Part shown: positions 33,862-42,101 of the stretch, in pieces
Layout of the letters: each line of letters opens with the position of its first letter
How positions within the stretch are numbered: position 1 is the first letter of the stretch
From: a virus
Reading direction: 5' to 3' (one strand)
IMG/VR virus record: IMGVR_UViG_3300049484_000358
Location: 1 to 53,296 of that record
Length of the DNA stretch: 53,296 bases
The notes under the pieces: generated by a model
Databases searched by the model: none
What the model was told of the DNA's origin: nothing
The model's input: only the letters and a program-made list of their open reading frames with translations
Program-made: the position numbers and the translations under genes

Positions 33862-34596
33862 TTAGTCTCCTTCGATATTGTGAAGCATAAACATACTTTC
33901 AAGTGCTGTTCGTGTTGGACAACCTTTAACAATCTCGCGCGCCCACTCTTTATATTCAGACCACGAGTGTAATTTGGGCATGAAAAACACTTCTTCGCGC
34001 CAATTTATACCACCATCATGATCTGCGTATATGTGAGCATTCGTCATGTTTACTTTAGCTGTTCCAGGAAGCAACCCCAAGCAGCTGGCCATGGCTTGTA
34101 TAACCATGCCAAACTGAATCATGTCGTAGGGCAGTCCCCAAACAGCATCAGATGACCGCATTGTAATAGTGCAGTCTAATTCATTCGAATCCTGTTTGAT
34201 ATAAAACTGCATCTGTTGAGTACAGGGAATGGTATCTGGCGTATCATCATGATGCGCAATTAAAACAACTGCACGCCTGCTTGCGGGATCATTCTTCAAC
34301 TCGTTGATTGCCTGTTCAAATTGGTTTACAGTTCGCGGTCCATAAAACGACGTTGGACCAAATAAACCAAGATTAACTTTTGGCGCCGCTGCTGATATTG
34401 CTAGTGGTTCAGCGATACCTCCAATAAATTGGAGGCCTTCAATAAAACCGATAGCAGGGTTATCGTATGGCCTGCGCCACGTCGTTCCGGGTTTGAAGTC
34501 GAAAGATGCATTGTAATTGACCCATGTTTGTTTCCCACGCGGACTTAGCCGCGACCCCTTAAGTATCGATCTTCGATATCTTTGATAATAGTTCAT
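33862..34596 (-). CDS. dCMP hydroxymethylase-like (thymidylate synthase family)
   Basis: 244 residues. Thymidylate-synthase fold, but with features of T4 gp42, which makes 5-hydroxymethyl-dCMP from dCMP and methylene-tetrahydrofolate. The nucleophile is C125 in TIPCTQQMQFYI, followed by Thr, not the His of thymidylate synthase. Phosphate site R107-R108 in SRRAVV; MRSSDAVWGLPYDMIQF (146-162) puts Asp158 where thymidylate synthase has the Asn that selects uracil. That Asn-to-Asp change is the known switch to cytosine. H188 and Y190 (NAHIY) are kept. GGAG site; overlaps the dCMP deaminase by 38 bases. A dUMP enzyme cannot be fully excluded. Confidence 0.82.
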   Translation of the reverse strand: MNYYQRYRRSILKGSRLSPRGKQTWVNYNASFDFKPGTTWRRPYDNPAIGFIEGLQFIGGIAEPLAISAAAPKVNLGLFGPTSFYGPRTVNQFEQAINELKNDPASRRAVVLIAHHDDTPDTIPCTQQMQFYIKQDSNELDCTITMRSSDAVWGLPYDMIQFGMVIQAMASCLGLLPGTAKVNMTNAHIYADHDGGINWREEVFFMPKLHSWSEYKEWAREIVKGCPTRTALESMFMLHNIEGD

Positions 34597-35041
34597 TGTT
34601 ACTTCTCCATCCAGTATATTGTTCGATAGGTATGCCGAATCCGTGAAGCACTGTAATAGTCTCTTTAACTTTACTTCCGTATTCTTGCATATAAGTTACG
34701 CGTTTTACGCCGGCTTGAATGAGCCGTAAAGTACAACGCCAGCAGGGTATGTGCGTAGTGAACACCATTAACCCTTGAGTTGAACGGCCGATATATGCAC
34801 ACTGCAGTAGTGCATTTTCTTCCGCGTGGATTGCATTTATACAATGATGATCTGCATCTAAATTGCAGCCAACGGCGTCACAATGAGGAAATCCCCGCGG
34901 AGCACCATTAAAACCTGACGCGATCACACGATCATTGTCATCGTACAGCAGGGCACCAACTGCTGCTCGTGATGAGCAAGTACTGCGTCCCGCCCATGCG
35001 GCAGCAATCACTGCAAATGTACTATATATTAGTGGTCTCAT
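34559..35041 (-). CDS. Deoxycytidylate deaminase
   Basis: 160 residues. Converts dCMP to dUMP. Zinc-binding and catalytic motifs are complete: H72-A-E74 in IHAEENALLQCA and P99-C100-x2-C103 in HIPCWRCTLRLI. An extra Cys/His cluster (PHCDAVGCNLDADHHC) before the active site resembles the structural zinc of T4-type dCMP deaminases. Start at 35041 with a GGAGGAG site; it overlaps the kinase gene by 20 bases. With the adjacent hydroxymethylase it would control the dCMP/dUMP balance. Confidence 0.92.
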   Translation of the reverse strand: MRPLIYSTFAVIAAAWAGRSTCSSRAAVGALLYDDNDRVIASGFNGAPRGFPHCDAVGCNLDADHHCINAIHAEENALLQCAYIGRSTQGLMVFTTHIPCWRCTLRLIQAGVKRVTYMQEYGSKVKETITVLHGFGIPIEQYTGWRSNNELLSKISKIDT

Positions 35042-35936
35042 TCCAAGTCTCCTCCAACCAATAAAGAACTTGACGAAGTTCATGCTGTATAAGTTCTCTG
35101 GACGCGAAAACAGCTTCTTCCATACGTAAACCATTTTTAAATGGAAGAGTAAAAACCTGTTGCATAGAATCAAATGAACTGGACTCCAAAAAGTTTTTGG
35201 TTTCGTTTCCAAAACCAACAATGTATTTACTCGCTTCTAACATGTAGTCGGATACATTGTCCAGCAGTGTCCAGTGTGCTACTAATGCACTGTCACCGAT
35301 TTGACGCGCAAATGCAATACCGCTTTTTGTAGTAAACGGTAATAGATGTCCGGGTACCGCCGGTTTCTCTTCCAAATTATCTCCGATAAAAAGCACTCTA
35401 GAAAACGCTGGAACTCTACCGGGAAATTTTGACAGGATAGTTGCAGCCATCGTTGATACCGTTTTATTCATCCACTCTTCAGTATAATCATTCATAAGAG
35501 TTGTCCAACGAAAGCGATTAGCATACGCAGAATACGCCGTACGTTCGGCGTATACGTCAACAGGCAGATCAGTCTCATCATGCATGCCAATATTTAACCC
35601 TGCTAATGCGGGTAACATTATAATACCCATGCCATTGCCGATCAAAGCACGACGGTGTAACCATTCACCTAACCACGGATCGTTCGATAACCGACGATCA
35701 CGGCCAAGCAGGTTTCCATATACGTGTTCTGATGGCCATGCACGATCCCAAATTGTAATACGTTGTCGCGCCTGCAGGTCTTCTTTCAAAGCCGGTGTAT
35801 ATTCACGATCGTCGGTCTCGAGTCTTCCCCACTTACGCAGTCTAACGTCGTACGTTAATGACTGAAGATACGAAGTTAACTTACCGATGAACGTCGTTTT
35901 GCCGGATTTTTCGGGTCCATCAATTACAATAATCAT
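35022..35936 (-). CDS. P-loop nucleotide kinase fused to a C-terminal domain
   Basis: 304 residues. N-terminal P-loop IVIDGPEKSGKTTFIGKL (residues 3-20) and ITIWDRAWPSEHVYG (about 60-74, D-R motif) fit a thymidylate/deoxynucleotide-monophosphate kinase. From about residue 178 a second domain begins (SRVLFIGDNLEEKPAVPGHLLPF, AHWTLLDNVSDY) that looks loosely like the uracil-DNA-glycosylase fold (GD/E-N-PG-x-PF). Such a fusion is unusual. Three bases separate its ATG from the pyrophosphohydrolase stop. It might phosphorylate hydroxymethyl-dCMP, as T4 gp1 does. Confidence 0.72.
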   Translation of the reverse strand: MIIVIDGPEKSGKTTFIGKLTSYLQSLTYDVRLRKWGRLETDDREYTPALKEDLQARQRITIWDRAWPSEHVYGNLLGRDRRLSNDPWLGEWLHRRALIGNGMGIIMLPALAGLNIGMHDETDLPVDVYAERTAYSAYANRFRWTTLMNDYTEEWMNKTVSTMAATILSKFPGRVPAFSRVLFIGDNLEEKPAVPGHLLPFTTKSGIAFARQIGDSALVAHWTLLDNVSDYMLEASKYIVGFGNETKNFLESSSFDSMQQVFTLPFKNGLRMEEAVFASRELIQHELRQVLYWLEETWNETTNI

Positions 35937-35938
35937 TG

Positions 35939-36394
35939 TTACACCTGTTTGTATTCGTCGCCATGTTCGCCGAGGAACCGCTCAATGTTGGTGATGCTTT
36001 TCTTTGCATAGGCTTCGGCCAACTCACCTGGTGTAATCCCTAAACAGAACAGATAATGAATGATAATTCCCTGAAAAGCGAGGATGTCAGCGAACTCATC
36101 GACAACACGATCTTTGTCGAGGTTCTTCATATCCTTCCAGGGCTTCCAATTCAGAGTCTGTAGGAATTCGGATGTCTCAACAATCATTGCCAAGGTATAC
36201 GTTCTTATTGCATCTTTCGTTGGTAACATACCGTCTGCTGGAATTGCTCCAGAAACTGGAGATGACACGACTTTCTGCACTCGTTGCAAAAACGACAATC
36301 CCATAGCAAGATCATCTACAATAAGCTTGTTTTTCAAATTGGCTTTCATTTTAGCCATTGCTTCAATAACCGTTTCACGATGTGATACTGCCAT
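35939..36394 (-). CDS. MazG/dimeric dUTPase-like pyrophosphohydrolase
   Basis: 151 residues, all-helical. The metal-binding pattern E-x2-E (MIVETSEFLQTLNWKPWK, about 71-88) with later E-x2-D (VVDEFADILAF, about 97-107) is that of the all-alpha NTP pyrophosphatases (dimeric dUTPase, MazG, T4 gp56 dCTPase). It would remove dUTP or dCTP from the pool. Between the kinase and the polymerase, it fits a pathway that keeps unmodified cytosine out of phage DNA. Confidence 0.75.
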   Translation of the reverse strand: MAVSHRETVIEAMAKMKANLKNKLIVDDLAMGLSFLQRVQKVVSSPVSGAIPADGMLPTKDAIRTYTLAMIVETSEFLQTLNWKPWKDMKNLDKDRVVDEFADILAFQGIIIHYLFCLGITPGELAEAYAKKSITNIERFLGEHGDEYKQV

Positions 36395-36403
36395 TGTTTT
36401 CCT

Positions 36404-38173
36404 CTACGCTAACCAAAAATCTGGAAGTGAACCATCTTTATTGCGAGCAATTTCTGCTCGTACTGGACATTTACGAACAACCTTACTCATCCCGTCAATA
36501 AGAGCTTTTTGCAAATCGTTGGCGAAATCTTCAGCGATGTCATCAGGTACACAACACACTGCTTCGTCATGCACAACAGCGCCCATATAATCATCAAGAC
36601 CTTTTTTACCAGCTTCGATCAAACCAAGTTTCATTCCAACTGCTGCAGTACCTTGCACTGTTGTATTAAGGATTACAGCAGGTGTAAACTTCCGTCCAAC
36701 CAAAACCCTGCGGGCTTTGTTCGGCAGGGTTATTACCGCCACTTTGCGGTTCCTAGTTATGGCGTATGCTTTTTGTCGCATACCCCATAGACCTTGGAAG
36801 GTGTCGAAAAACGCTTTGAATAACATGGCGGCTTCTTCAAGTGTCATGTCACTGCCGTTGATGCGAGCGTACTCATAGAACCGACGGTAACTACCGCCGA
36901 ACAGCAGGGTGAATACCATGGCTTTAGCCAATTTACGTTGCTTAGGTTTCACGTCGGACTTTTCACATTTGAAAACCTGCGACGCAATGGATGTATGGAC
37001 GTCTTCGTCTTCCAGCAGGGTTATTAGTACATCATCATTAGATACATCCGCTGATATGCGAACTTCTATTTGTGAATAGTCGACTGATACAATTTTATGA
37101 CCAGGAATGTGACCGAATACCCAACGTCCGTCTTTTGGAACCTGCTGCAAGTTTGGATCTGATGATGATACACGAGTAGTGTCAGCACCGATCTGCCAGA
37201 ACCTGGCATGAATACGTCCATCCGCTTCAATGTGTTCCGCTTGCCAAACTTCAGATCCATACATCTCTGTACGTTTGTGTGGAGCACGCCAATCTAAAAT
37301 GGCTTGTAGTAGTCTAGCGTTATCCGATTCAGGATCGAACAGTATCTGGTCCACAAGTATGTCATGTGCTGTGGAGTCCAGCTCAATTCCAATCGAATTT
37401 AACGCTTTGCGTAATTGAATTGGTGAACCGTAGTTGAACGTACCAAGCCGCTCCTTCATAAGAACTTCGGCATCAACTACACGTACTTCCATTTGACGCA
37501 TGTATTCTTGAAGACTTGCATCGTCGATGGGTAAACCATTTAATGACATTTGTGAAAAGACGGGAAGCACTGCCATTTCCATGTCTAAGGCTGGAGTTTG
37601 TCCGCTGTCTTCGGCTTTTTGAATCTGTTCTTCAACCAATCCCGGCAGGACTAACACGTCAATCGCGGCGTACTTAATCTGATCAGGGCGCAACTGAGAG
37701 TTACGCCATCCACCGTGTTCTATGTTTTTGTCTACTTCGTAACCGGTACGACGACGTACCGACGCACGTAGTGATTTTGATACGTCACTACGGCCAGAAG
37801 TGGTAATGAGAGTTTCAGCAATAAGAGAATCATAATAAGAAGCTTTCTTCCACGGTATTCCAGCCAGTGCCAAATAATGAAGATCAAATGCCGCGATGTT
37901 ATGACCAATAAACGTCCTGCTGGGTTTGAATAAATCGGTTAACCATGGTTGCGGATGCCAATCTTCATGCACACGACCAAGGAATAAAGTCTTTGACTCG
38001 GGTTCGTACATCTGCAGCAATGCAATTTCACTGCGAAACGGACTTAACCCAGTTGTTTCCAAATCAAAAAAGATCCTGTCCGCTTTGTGGAATGCATCAA
38101 TAGCCTGTTGAGGAATTTCATCAACAGGCGTAAGCACTACGTTAGCGGCGTCGTAAAGCTTATCTGCATCCAT
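36404..38173 (-). CDS. DNA polymerase, family A
   Basis: 589 residues. Replicative polymerase with a 3'-5' proofreading domain: FFDLETTGL (D37, E39), FIGHNIAAFDLHYL (Exo II), YAAIDVLVLPG (Exo III). Polymerase motifs: VDYSQIEVRISA (A), RKLAKAMVFTLLFGG (B) and AVVHDEAVC (C, 533-540). There is no 5' nuclease domain. The position usually Tyr in motif B (YG) is Phe here (LLFGG). Start at 38173, sharing one base with the upstream stop (TAATG); a longer frame would overlap that gene. Confidence 0.95.
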   Translation of the reverse strand: MDADKLYDAANVVLTPVDEIPQQAIDAFHKADRIFFDLETTGLSPFRSEIALLQMYEPESKTLFLGRVHEDWHPQPWLTDLFKPSRTFIGHNIAAFDLHYLALAGIPWKKASYYDSLIAETLITTSGRSDVSKSLRASVRRRTGYEVDKNIEHGGWRNSQLRPDQIKYAAIDVLVLPGLVEEQIQKAEDSGQTPALDMEMAVLPVFSQMSLNGLPIDDASLQEYMRQMEVRVVDAEVLMKERLGTFNYGSPIQLRKALNSIGIELDSTAHDILVDQILFDPESDNARLLQAILDWRAPHKRTEMYGSEVWQAEHIEADGRIHARFWQIGADTTRVSSSDPNLQQVPKDGRWVFGHIPGHKIVSVDYSQIEVRISADVSNDDVLITLLEDEDVHTSIASQVFKCEKSDVKPKQRKLAKAMVFTLLFGGSYRRFYEYARINGSDMTLEEAAMLFKAFFDTFQGLWGMRQKAYAITRNRKVAVITLPNKARRVLVGRKFTPAVILNTTVQGTAAVGMKLGLIEAGKKGLDDYMGAVVHDEAVCCVPDDIAEDFANDLQKALIDGMSKVVRKCPVRAEIARNKDGSLPDFWLA

Positions 38174-38394
38174 TAATACACCGTAACCCAATCGGTAACT
38201 GTAGCCAACAGGTGGTCATAATCACTTTTCATAGCAGAGGCACGAAAAGTAGAAATTTCCACTTCAGCGATACTGGCTTTACGCATAGCGGCAATAACTG
38301 CTCCAAGTATGAAAAAAGCATTACTGTCCTTGCCGATCAATTTCACTTTAACATTTGGATATTTGGGTCCATTACTTATGGTTTGTTCTGACAC
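38173..38394 (-). CDS. Small conserved phage protein
   Basis: 73 residues. The pattern VKVKLIGKDSNAFFILGAVIAAMRKA... and end SDYDHLLATVTDWV recalls a small conserved phage family usually near replication genes; its function is unknown. It is translationally linked to the polymerase by TAATG. AGAGGATAAC site region before ATG. Confidence 0.65.
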   Translation of the reverse strand: MSEQTISNGPKYPNVKVKLIGKDSNAFFILGAVIAAMRKASIAEVEISTFRASAMKSDYDHLLATVTDWVTVY

Positions 38395-38411
38395 GTTATC
38401 CTCTTTTTAGT

Positions 38412-38433
38412 TTCCGGATTACAGATCCCGGAA
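38412..38433 (-). terminator. Small hairpin between replication genes
   Basis: TTCCGG (38412-38417) pairs with CCGGAA (38428-38433), and neighbouring AT/AT pairs extend it with a one-base bulge. T-poor. Possible attenuator or processing site after the putative ssDNA-binding protein gene. Confidence 0.35.
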
Positions 38434-38479
38434 CCCTCTAGTGTAAGCTTACGCCTTGTTCAGGTCTGAATTATCCGAT

Positions 38480-39208
38480 TTACATACCCACTGCTGCGCG
38501 AGCGCGAGCGAGCAGGTCTGCATCCGCCTGAGTCGGCTGAACGACGATCTGATAGAATGTGCCGCGCTTGCCGGACTGTTTGCTGCTTCGCAGTTTAACC
38601 ATGAAGTTACCAAGTCCACGCTGCGCTGCCATCGTATTGAGTGTCTTGCCAGCTTGAATACTGGTCCGACGGAATTCAACCAGAGCCATAGTTTCAAACT
38701 CAGAGACGTACGTGATGTACACATACGAAAATACGCACTTAGGAGGAATACGTTCCCCCTTAGCACCATCGCTCCACTGATTCATCGGACACTTGGAGCA
38801 GTCTCCGCCTGGTTCGCCGATACCAGCAGTGGCATCTTCTGATTTGCAGAGTACCATGCCTTCATCATCGCGCAGTGCTCGGTTACGAGCGAACAGCAGT
38901 GGGACAATCGTGAGTTCAGGAACGGACTCGAAGCCGGTCATGAGCCACTCACCAGGTTTGGCGGTACCGTCTTGGACTTCACCAGTCAGGCCTTGTGCCA
39001 GGCGCAAGCGCGGAATGGTCATGTCTTCAGAGGACATGTCCAACACATTGCTGAAGTTGGCCAGTTGAATAACGCCGTGGGAACCACCTTCAATCACGTC
39101 AAGTTCCGCACCGGGAGTAACCATGGCATCAAAGCCAGTCGGTTCCTCTTTGGCCGGTTCAACGATTGTCGGTTTAGTGGGCTCGTTAGTCTGATTAATA
39201 TCTTCCAT
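38480..39208 (-). CDS. Putative ssDNA-binding/replication accessory protein
   Basis: 242 residues. Not certain. Acidic N-terminal tail (MEDINQTNEPTKPTIVE), a central fold with GGDCSKCPMNQWSDG (three to four Cys, possibly zinc-binding), and a C-terminal strand-rich part (LVEFRRTSIQAGKTL, GKRGTFYQIVVQPTQ). The place between helicase and polymerase, and this composition, are usual for phage single-strand binding proteins of the OB-fold type. AGAGG site. GC-rich, well-expressed codon use. Confidence 0.5.
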   Translation of the reverse strand: MEDINQTNEPTKPTIVEPAKEEPTGFDAMVTPGAELDVIEGGSHGVIQLANFSNVLDMSSEDMTIPRLRLAQGLTGEVQDGTAKPGEWLMTGFESVPELTIVPLLFARNRALRDDEGMVLCKSEDATAGIGEPGGDCSKCPMNQWSDGAKGERIPPKCVFSYVYITYVSEFETMALVEFRRTSIQAGKTLNTMAAQRGLGNFMVKLRSSKQSGKRGTFYQIVVQPTQADADLLARARAAVGM

Positions 39209-39321
39209 TTTTACCTCTTTTGTTTTGATTTATTTGATCTCGATTTGTTATTATCGTATCCCAACAAAGTACACAAATATCATTCCATAATCCCTCCTTG
39301 CTATATGCCATAAGTACGTTA
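39209..39321 (-). other. Short gap between helicase and putative ssDNA-binding genes
   Basis: AT-rich, 113 bases. An in-frame stretch from ATG at 39311 to 39195 would give 38 residues (MAYSKEGLWNDICVL...) but has no ribosome site. A strong AAGGAGGG at about 39289-39296 is followed only by a 10-codon frame. I do not call a gene here. Confidence 0.3.
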
Positions 39322-40761
39322 TCACCGTATAAAAGTAAGGCGATGTTTGGCTCGGGTAATGGCCACGTACTTAAGATTTTTCTCTTGTTCACGCGCCCAC
39401 GGTGTTTTAGCCATTGGGTGCGGTATCAAGTCAGGCCGTAGCAGGAACACATGATCCGCTTCCGTTCCCTTTGCTTTGTGGATTGATGAGCATGTAATGC
39501 CGCTACTCTCATCTGCGAAAATATTCTGAATGCGGAACAGCAGTGCATCAACGGTGTTGAGTCCTTCAACCAAAGCGATGATGGTATCCCGTTGATCTTG
39601 CAATGCCGATGCCGGACCCGGTTTTTCAGCGGCTAAAAATTTCATAACTTCTTCATCGACGAAAGTATTCATTGACTTTAGAAAATCGTTCAATGTTGAC
39701 ACCAAAAATTTCCGGCGTATCCGCTCAATTAATGCCTGCAGTGATTTTCCAATGTCGCGCCCACGTACATAGGCTTTTTTGCCATCGGCGATAAGCATGA
39801 GTGCAAATTTAACTAGCGGTGCATTCGTTCGGCACAACACCAAATCATCATATCTTATGATTTCGGATACTTTTGTATCACGTATATCGTCGACTATACC
39901 ATCAGGTGCACCGTCGCGGCATTCGATTTCGGGTACAATGGACTGGGCTAGTTCAATTATTTTACGATCGCAACGGTAGCAAATACTGAGCGGCAGTTCA
40001 AAGGACCCGATCTCTTTGGAGAAGTCATCCATAGCATCTACACCAGCGCCACGAAAAGCATAGATAGATTGGTTGCGATCGCCTACGGCGAAAATCCTGC
40101 CGCCATTTGAAATAGACCGTCGGACTAACGATACCTGAGCAGGGTTCATGTCCTGCCGCTCATCAACGAACAGGGCATCCAACTTATAAATACTGCAGTG
40201 GCCAATAGCCGGCAGATAAACCATATCATCGAAGTCAACGACGTTATCCTGCTCGTTGGACTTGTTGAGCACTACCTGTGCATTATGCACTACCTCATCG
40301 ACTTGTTCTGCATCGACGAGTATTTCAAAACGAGTCATCAGGTAATTGAAATCGGGATACTTGGTATCTGTAGTCTTCGCCAAGCTGACTAGCCGTAGCG
40401 TAGGTGATTCCAAGTCAGGATTCATATTAGGAATACTGCGATAGATGTCGCGGCATTTAGTCTGCACAATCGGTAAACCCGCACTGCCCGGGTGTGCTTG
40501 ACGATACTGCCAGTTCAGATTACGCAACCCGTGCGCATGAAATGTCTTGGCAGGTACATTCGACGGAAGTCTGGTTTCCAATTCAGTTTGAATGATTTTA
40601 TTGAAAGCCATAAACATAGACTTCATGTTGGGGTCAAGTATGCCCGCGCCTTCGATTATGGTAGTAGTCTTTCCTGACCCCGCTTTGGCTTCCAATGTTA
40701 TATTGTCCGAAGTATCTCGGACAGCATCGAAAAAATCCTGTTGATATTTGCTGAATTTCAT
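39322..40761 (-). CDS. UvrD/Rep-like SF1 DNA helicase
   Basis: 479 residues. Superfamily 1A helicase. Motifs in order: AKAGSGKTTTI (I, 25-35), DALFVDERQDMNPAQ (II, DERQ), FAVGDRNQSIYAFRGA (III), CSSIHKAKGTEADHVFLL (V) and YVAITRAKHRLTF (VI). Shorter than UvrD (about 720), lacking large 1B/2B insertions. First gene of the replication operon: an early promoter lies 40-110 bases upstream. Start at 40761 with GGAG. Confidence 0.92.
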   Translation of the reverse strand: MKFSKYQQDFFDAVRDTSDNITLEAKAGSGKTTTIIEGAGILDPNMKSMFMAFNKIIQTELETRLPSNVPAKTFHAHGLRNLNWQYRQAHPGSAGLPIVQTKCRDIYRSIPNMNPDLESPTLRLVSLAKTTDTKYPDFNYLMTRFEILVDAEQVDEVVHNAQVVLNKSNEQDNVVDFDDMVYLPAIGHCSIYKLDALFVDERQDMNPAQVSLVRRSISNGGRIFAVGDRNQSIYAFRGAGVDAMDDFSKEIGSFELPLSICYRCDRKIIELAQSIVPEIECRDGAPDGIVDDIRDTKVSEIIRYDDLVLCRTNAPLVKFALMLIADGKKAYVRGRDIGKSLQALIERIRRKFLVSTLNDFLKSMNTFVDEEVMKFLAAEKPGPASALQDQRDTIIALVEGLNTVDALLFRIQNIFADESSGITCSSIHKAKGTEADHVFLLRPDLIPHPMAKTPWAREQEKNLKYVAITRAKHRLTFIR

Positions 40762-40782
40762 ATGATCTCCATTTGTTCTCAA

Positions 40783-40879
40783 TTCGATCTAAACTTTATC
40801 ATAGTAGTATTATACTACATCGGACTAACGTTGGGACACTGTCCATTGTCATGTATTTGACATGACCATTATCCTCCGT
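40783..40879 (-). promoter_or_regulatory. Early promoter 1 (replication operon)
   Basis: On the - strand: -10 TATAAT (40814-40809); TGACA box beginning 40851, 37 bp upstream of the -10; a related GATAATGGTC box 23 bp further up (from 40873). The sequence GTCCCAACG...CCGATGT between box and -10 is shared with the promoter at 48286-48351. A 40-base leader leads to the helicase gene. Confidence 0.8.
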
Positions 40880-41203
40880 TTATATTCGAGCAATGCTAAC
40901 GACACCAGCGTCGATAGATTGATTCAGTACTTGCTCGCCTTTGTTGAATGCCAGCACTTTGTAAGTTGACAATTCTTTCGGCGTAAGTATTACGTCTATC
41001 GACGCCCAGCCTTCCACGTGATTGAAGATGTTCAGACGCATCAGCAGGGTTCCATCTGGTGCGAGCACGTCAATTGACTCGGCGTGATCCGGTGTAACCA
41101 CAATTCCAAGCCGATGGAAGAAGCTGTCATGCGTTGATATTACTAATTGCGGCACGACATTCTGCGGATTCTCTGGTAGGTTACATACGCAGGGGTTTAT
41201 CAT
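40880..41203 (-). CDS. Hypothetical protein
   Basis: 107 residues; not recognised. Mixed strands and helices, with a short Cys pair at the N-terminus (MINPCVCNLPEN). ATGA overlap with the LPXTG protein gene upstream. The last gene of the operon that starts at 44855; the replication promoter lies just beyond its stop, with the distal box about at the stop codon. Confidence 0.6.
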   Translation of the reverse strand: MINPCVCNLPENPQNVVPQLVISTHDSFFHRLGIVVTPDHAESIDVLAPDGTLLMRLNIFNHVEGWASIDVILTPKELSTYKVLAFNKGEQVLNQSIDAGVVSIARI

Positions 41204-41727
41204 TTGTGCATCCTCAACGCATAAGTTACTAGAGCCATACCAGCACCAAAAATTACAACGAATAGCAGCATAATTACAACTGCTGATGTTAATGGATGAA
41301 CATCGGAACCAGTGGCTGGAAGTAACATATCAGATGTAGACGTAGGGTCACGATGGACATAAACCTGGGTGACTGTTGCCGTGGCCTGTGGATCGGGTTC
41401 GCCGTCTGTTGGTGCCACTGTGGGATCATCACCACCTGGCGGTATAGCAGTAACAGGTGGGATCAATATAACGGCAGTTTCAGTTGGAGTTATCTGAGTT
41501 TCTGTTGGAGCCGAAGTCTCAGTCTCTTTAGGTACTTCCGTTGGAGCAGCGGTTGGTAACTCTGGTGTATCGGTGAAATCTGGCGCCGGAGAAGGAAGTT
41601 CCATTGTAGCCGTAGGCGGAGGAGGTGGTACACAATTCAAATCACCAGCCTGACATCCGGTATCTGGGATCTGCGCCATTACAGCGAATGCGCATATCAA
41701 CAAGAAAACGACTAGCAGTTTTTTCAT
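41200..41727 (-). CDS. LPXTG-type cell-wall-anchored protein
   Basis: 175 residues. Export signal MKKLLVVFLLICAFAVMA (1-18); a Cys pair (GCQAGDLNC); a long Pro/Thr/Glu-rich stalk (about 35-110); then a full sorting signal: LPATG (136-140), a hydrophobic helix (SAVVIMLLFVVIFGAGMALV) and the positive end RMHK. Host sortase would cut between T and G and link the protein to the envelope. Start at 41727 with GGAGG six bases upstream; an earlier in-frame ATG lacks this. The stalk style resembles Chloroflexota surface proteins. The role may be superinfection exclusion or cell-surface change. Confidence 0.8.
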   Translation of the reverse strand: MKKLLVVFLLICAFAVMAQIPDTGCQAGDLNCVPPPPPTATMELPSPAPDFTDTPELPTAAPTEVPKETETSAPTETQITPTETAVILIPPVTAIPPGGDDPTVAPTDGEPDPQATATVTQVYVHRDPTSTSDMLLPATGSDVHPLTSAVVIMLLFVVIFGAGMALVTYALRMHK

Positions 41728-41876
41728 AAACGTCCTCCAAAAGCGAAATATGTGCAAAGCCCGAGAAGCCCTAGTAGTAGCAAAAAACCAAAGCTAAGTA
41801 CTATTGCAATGCAAGTACCACCCGCGGGTTGCAAGCGTATCGGAAACCACTGATCACTATACTTTCTGTCTTTCAT
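41724..41876 (-). CDS. Small single-helix membrane protein
   Basis: 50 residues, MKDRKYSDQW... with one membrane helix (about 22-44, CIAIVLSFGFLLLLGLLGL). Its stop overlaps the LPXTG gene start (ATGA), and its own ATG overlaps the stop of the gene upstream (ATGA). This double coupling is strong evidence of translation. Confidence 0.7.
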   Translation of the reverse strand: MKDRKYSDQWFPIRLQPAGGTCIAIVLSFGFLLLLGLLGLCTYFAFGGRL

Positions 41877-42091
41877 TTTTTGCGATTCAACTTTCGTGAT
41901 TTACGCGCTTGTTTTCGCGCCTTCTTGGACTGCTCATGCGATGCCCGAGTAATGCCAACAGGCGATGACGGTTCGGCAAAGACTCGACGGCCTCGTTGTA
42001 TGGCCATCATAATACGAAGCTTTTCGATTTCGTCGTCTGTGGTATCGACAGCAGGGTCTTCAACCACAGGTATTTTATATTCCTCATCCAT
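41873..42091 (-). CDS. Small protein with basic C-terminus
   Basis: 72 residues, start at 42091 (AAAGGAG). Acidic N-terminal half (MDEEYKIPVVEDPAVDTTDDE) and very basic end (SKKARKQARKSRKLNRKK). Not recognised. The charge split might suit nucleic-acid or membrane association. Confidence 0.65.
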   Translation of the reverse strand: MDEEYKIPVVEDPAVDTTDDEIEKLRIMMAIQRGRRVFAEPSSPVGITRASHEQSKKARKQARKSRKLNRKK

Positions 42092-42101
42092 ATGAACTCC
42101 T

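Noticed and set aside
33862-34596. Simple thymidylate synthase label
   Set aside because: The catalytic-site Asn is Asp and the residue after the catalytic Cys is Thr, so dCMP hydroxymethylase fits better.
36084-36590. 168-codon + strand frame opposite the pyrophosphohydrolase and polymerase end
   Set aside because: No ribosome site; runs across the boundary of two well-supported genes.
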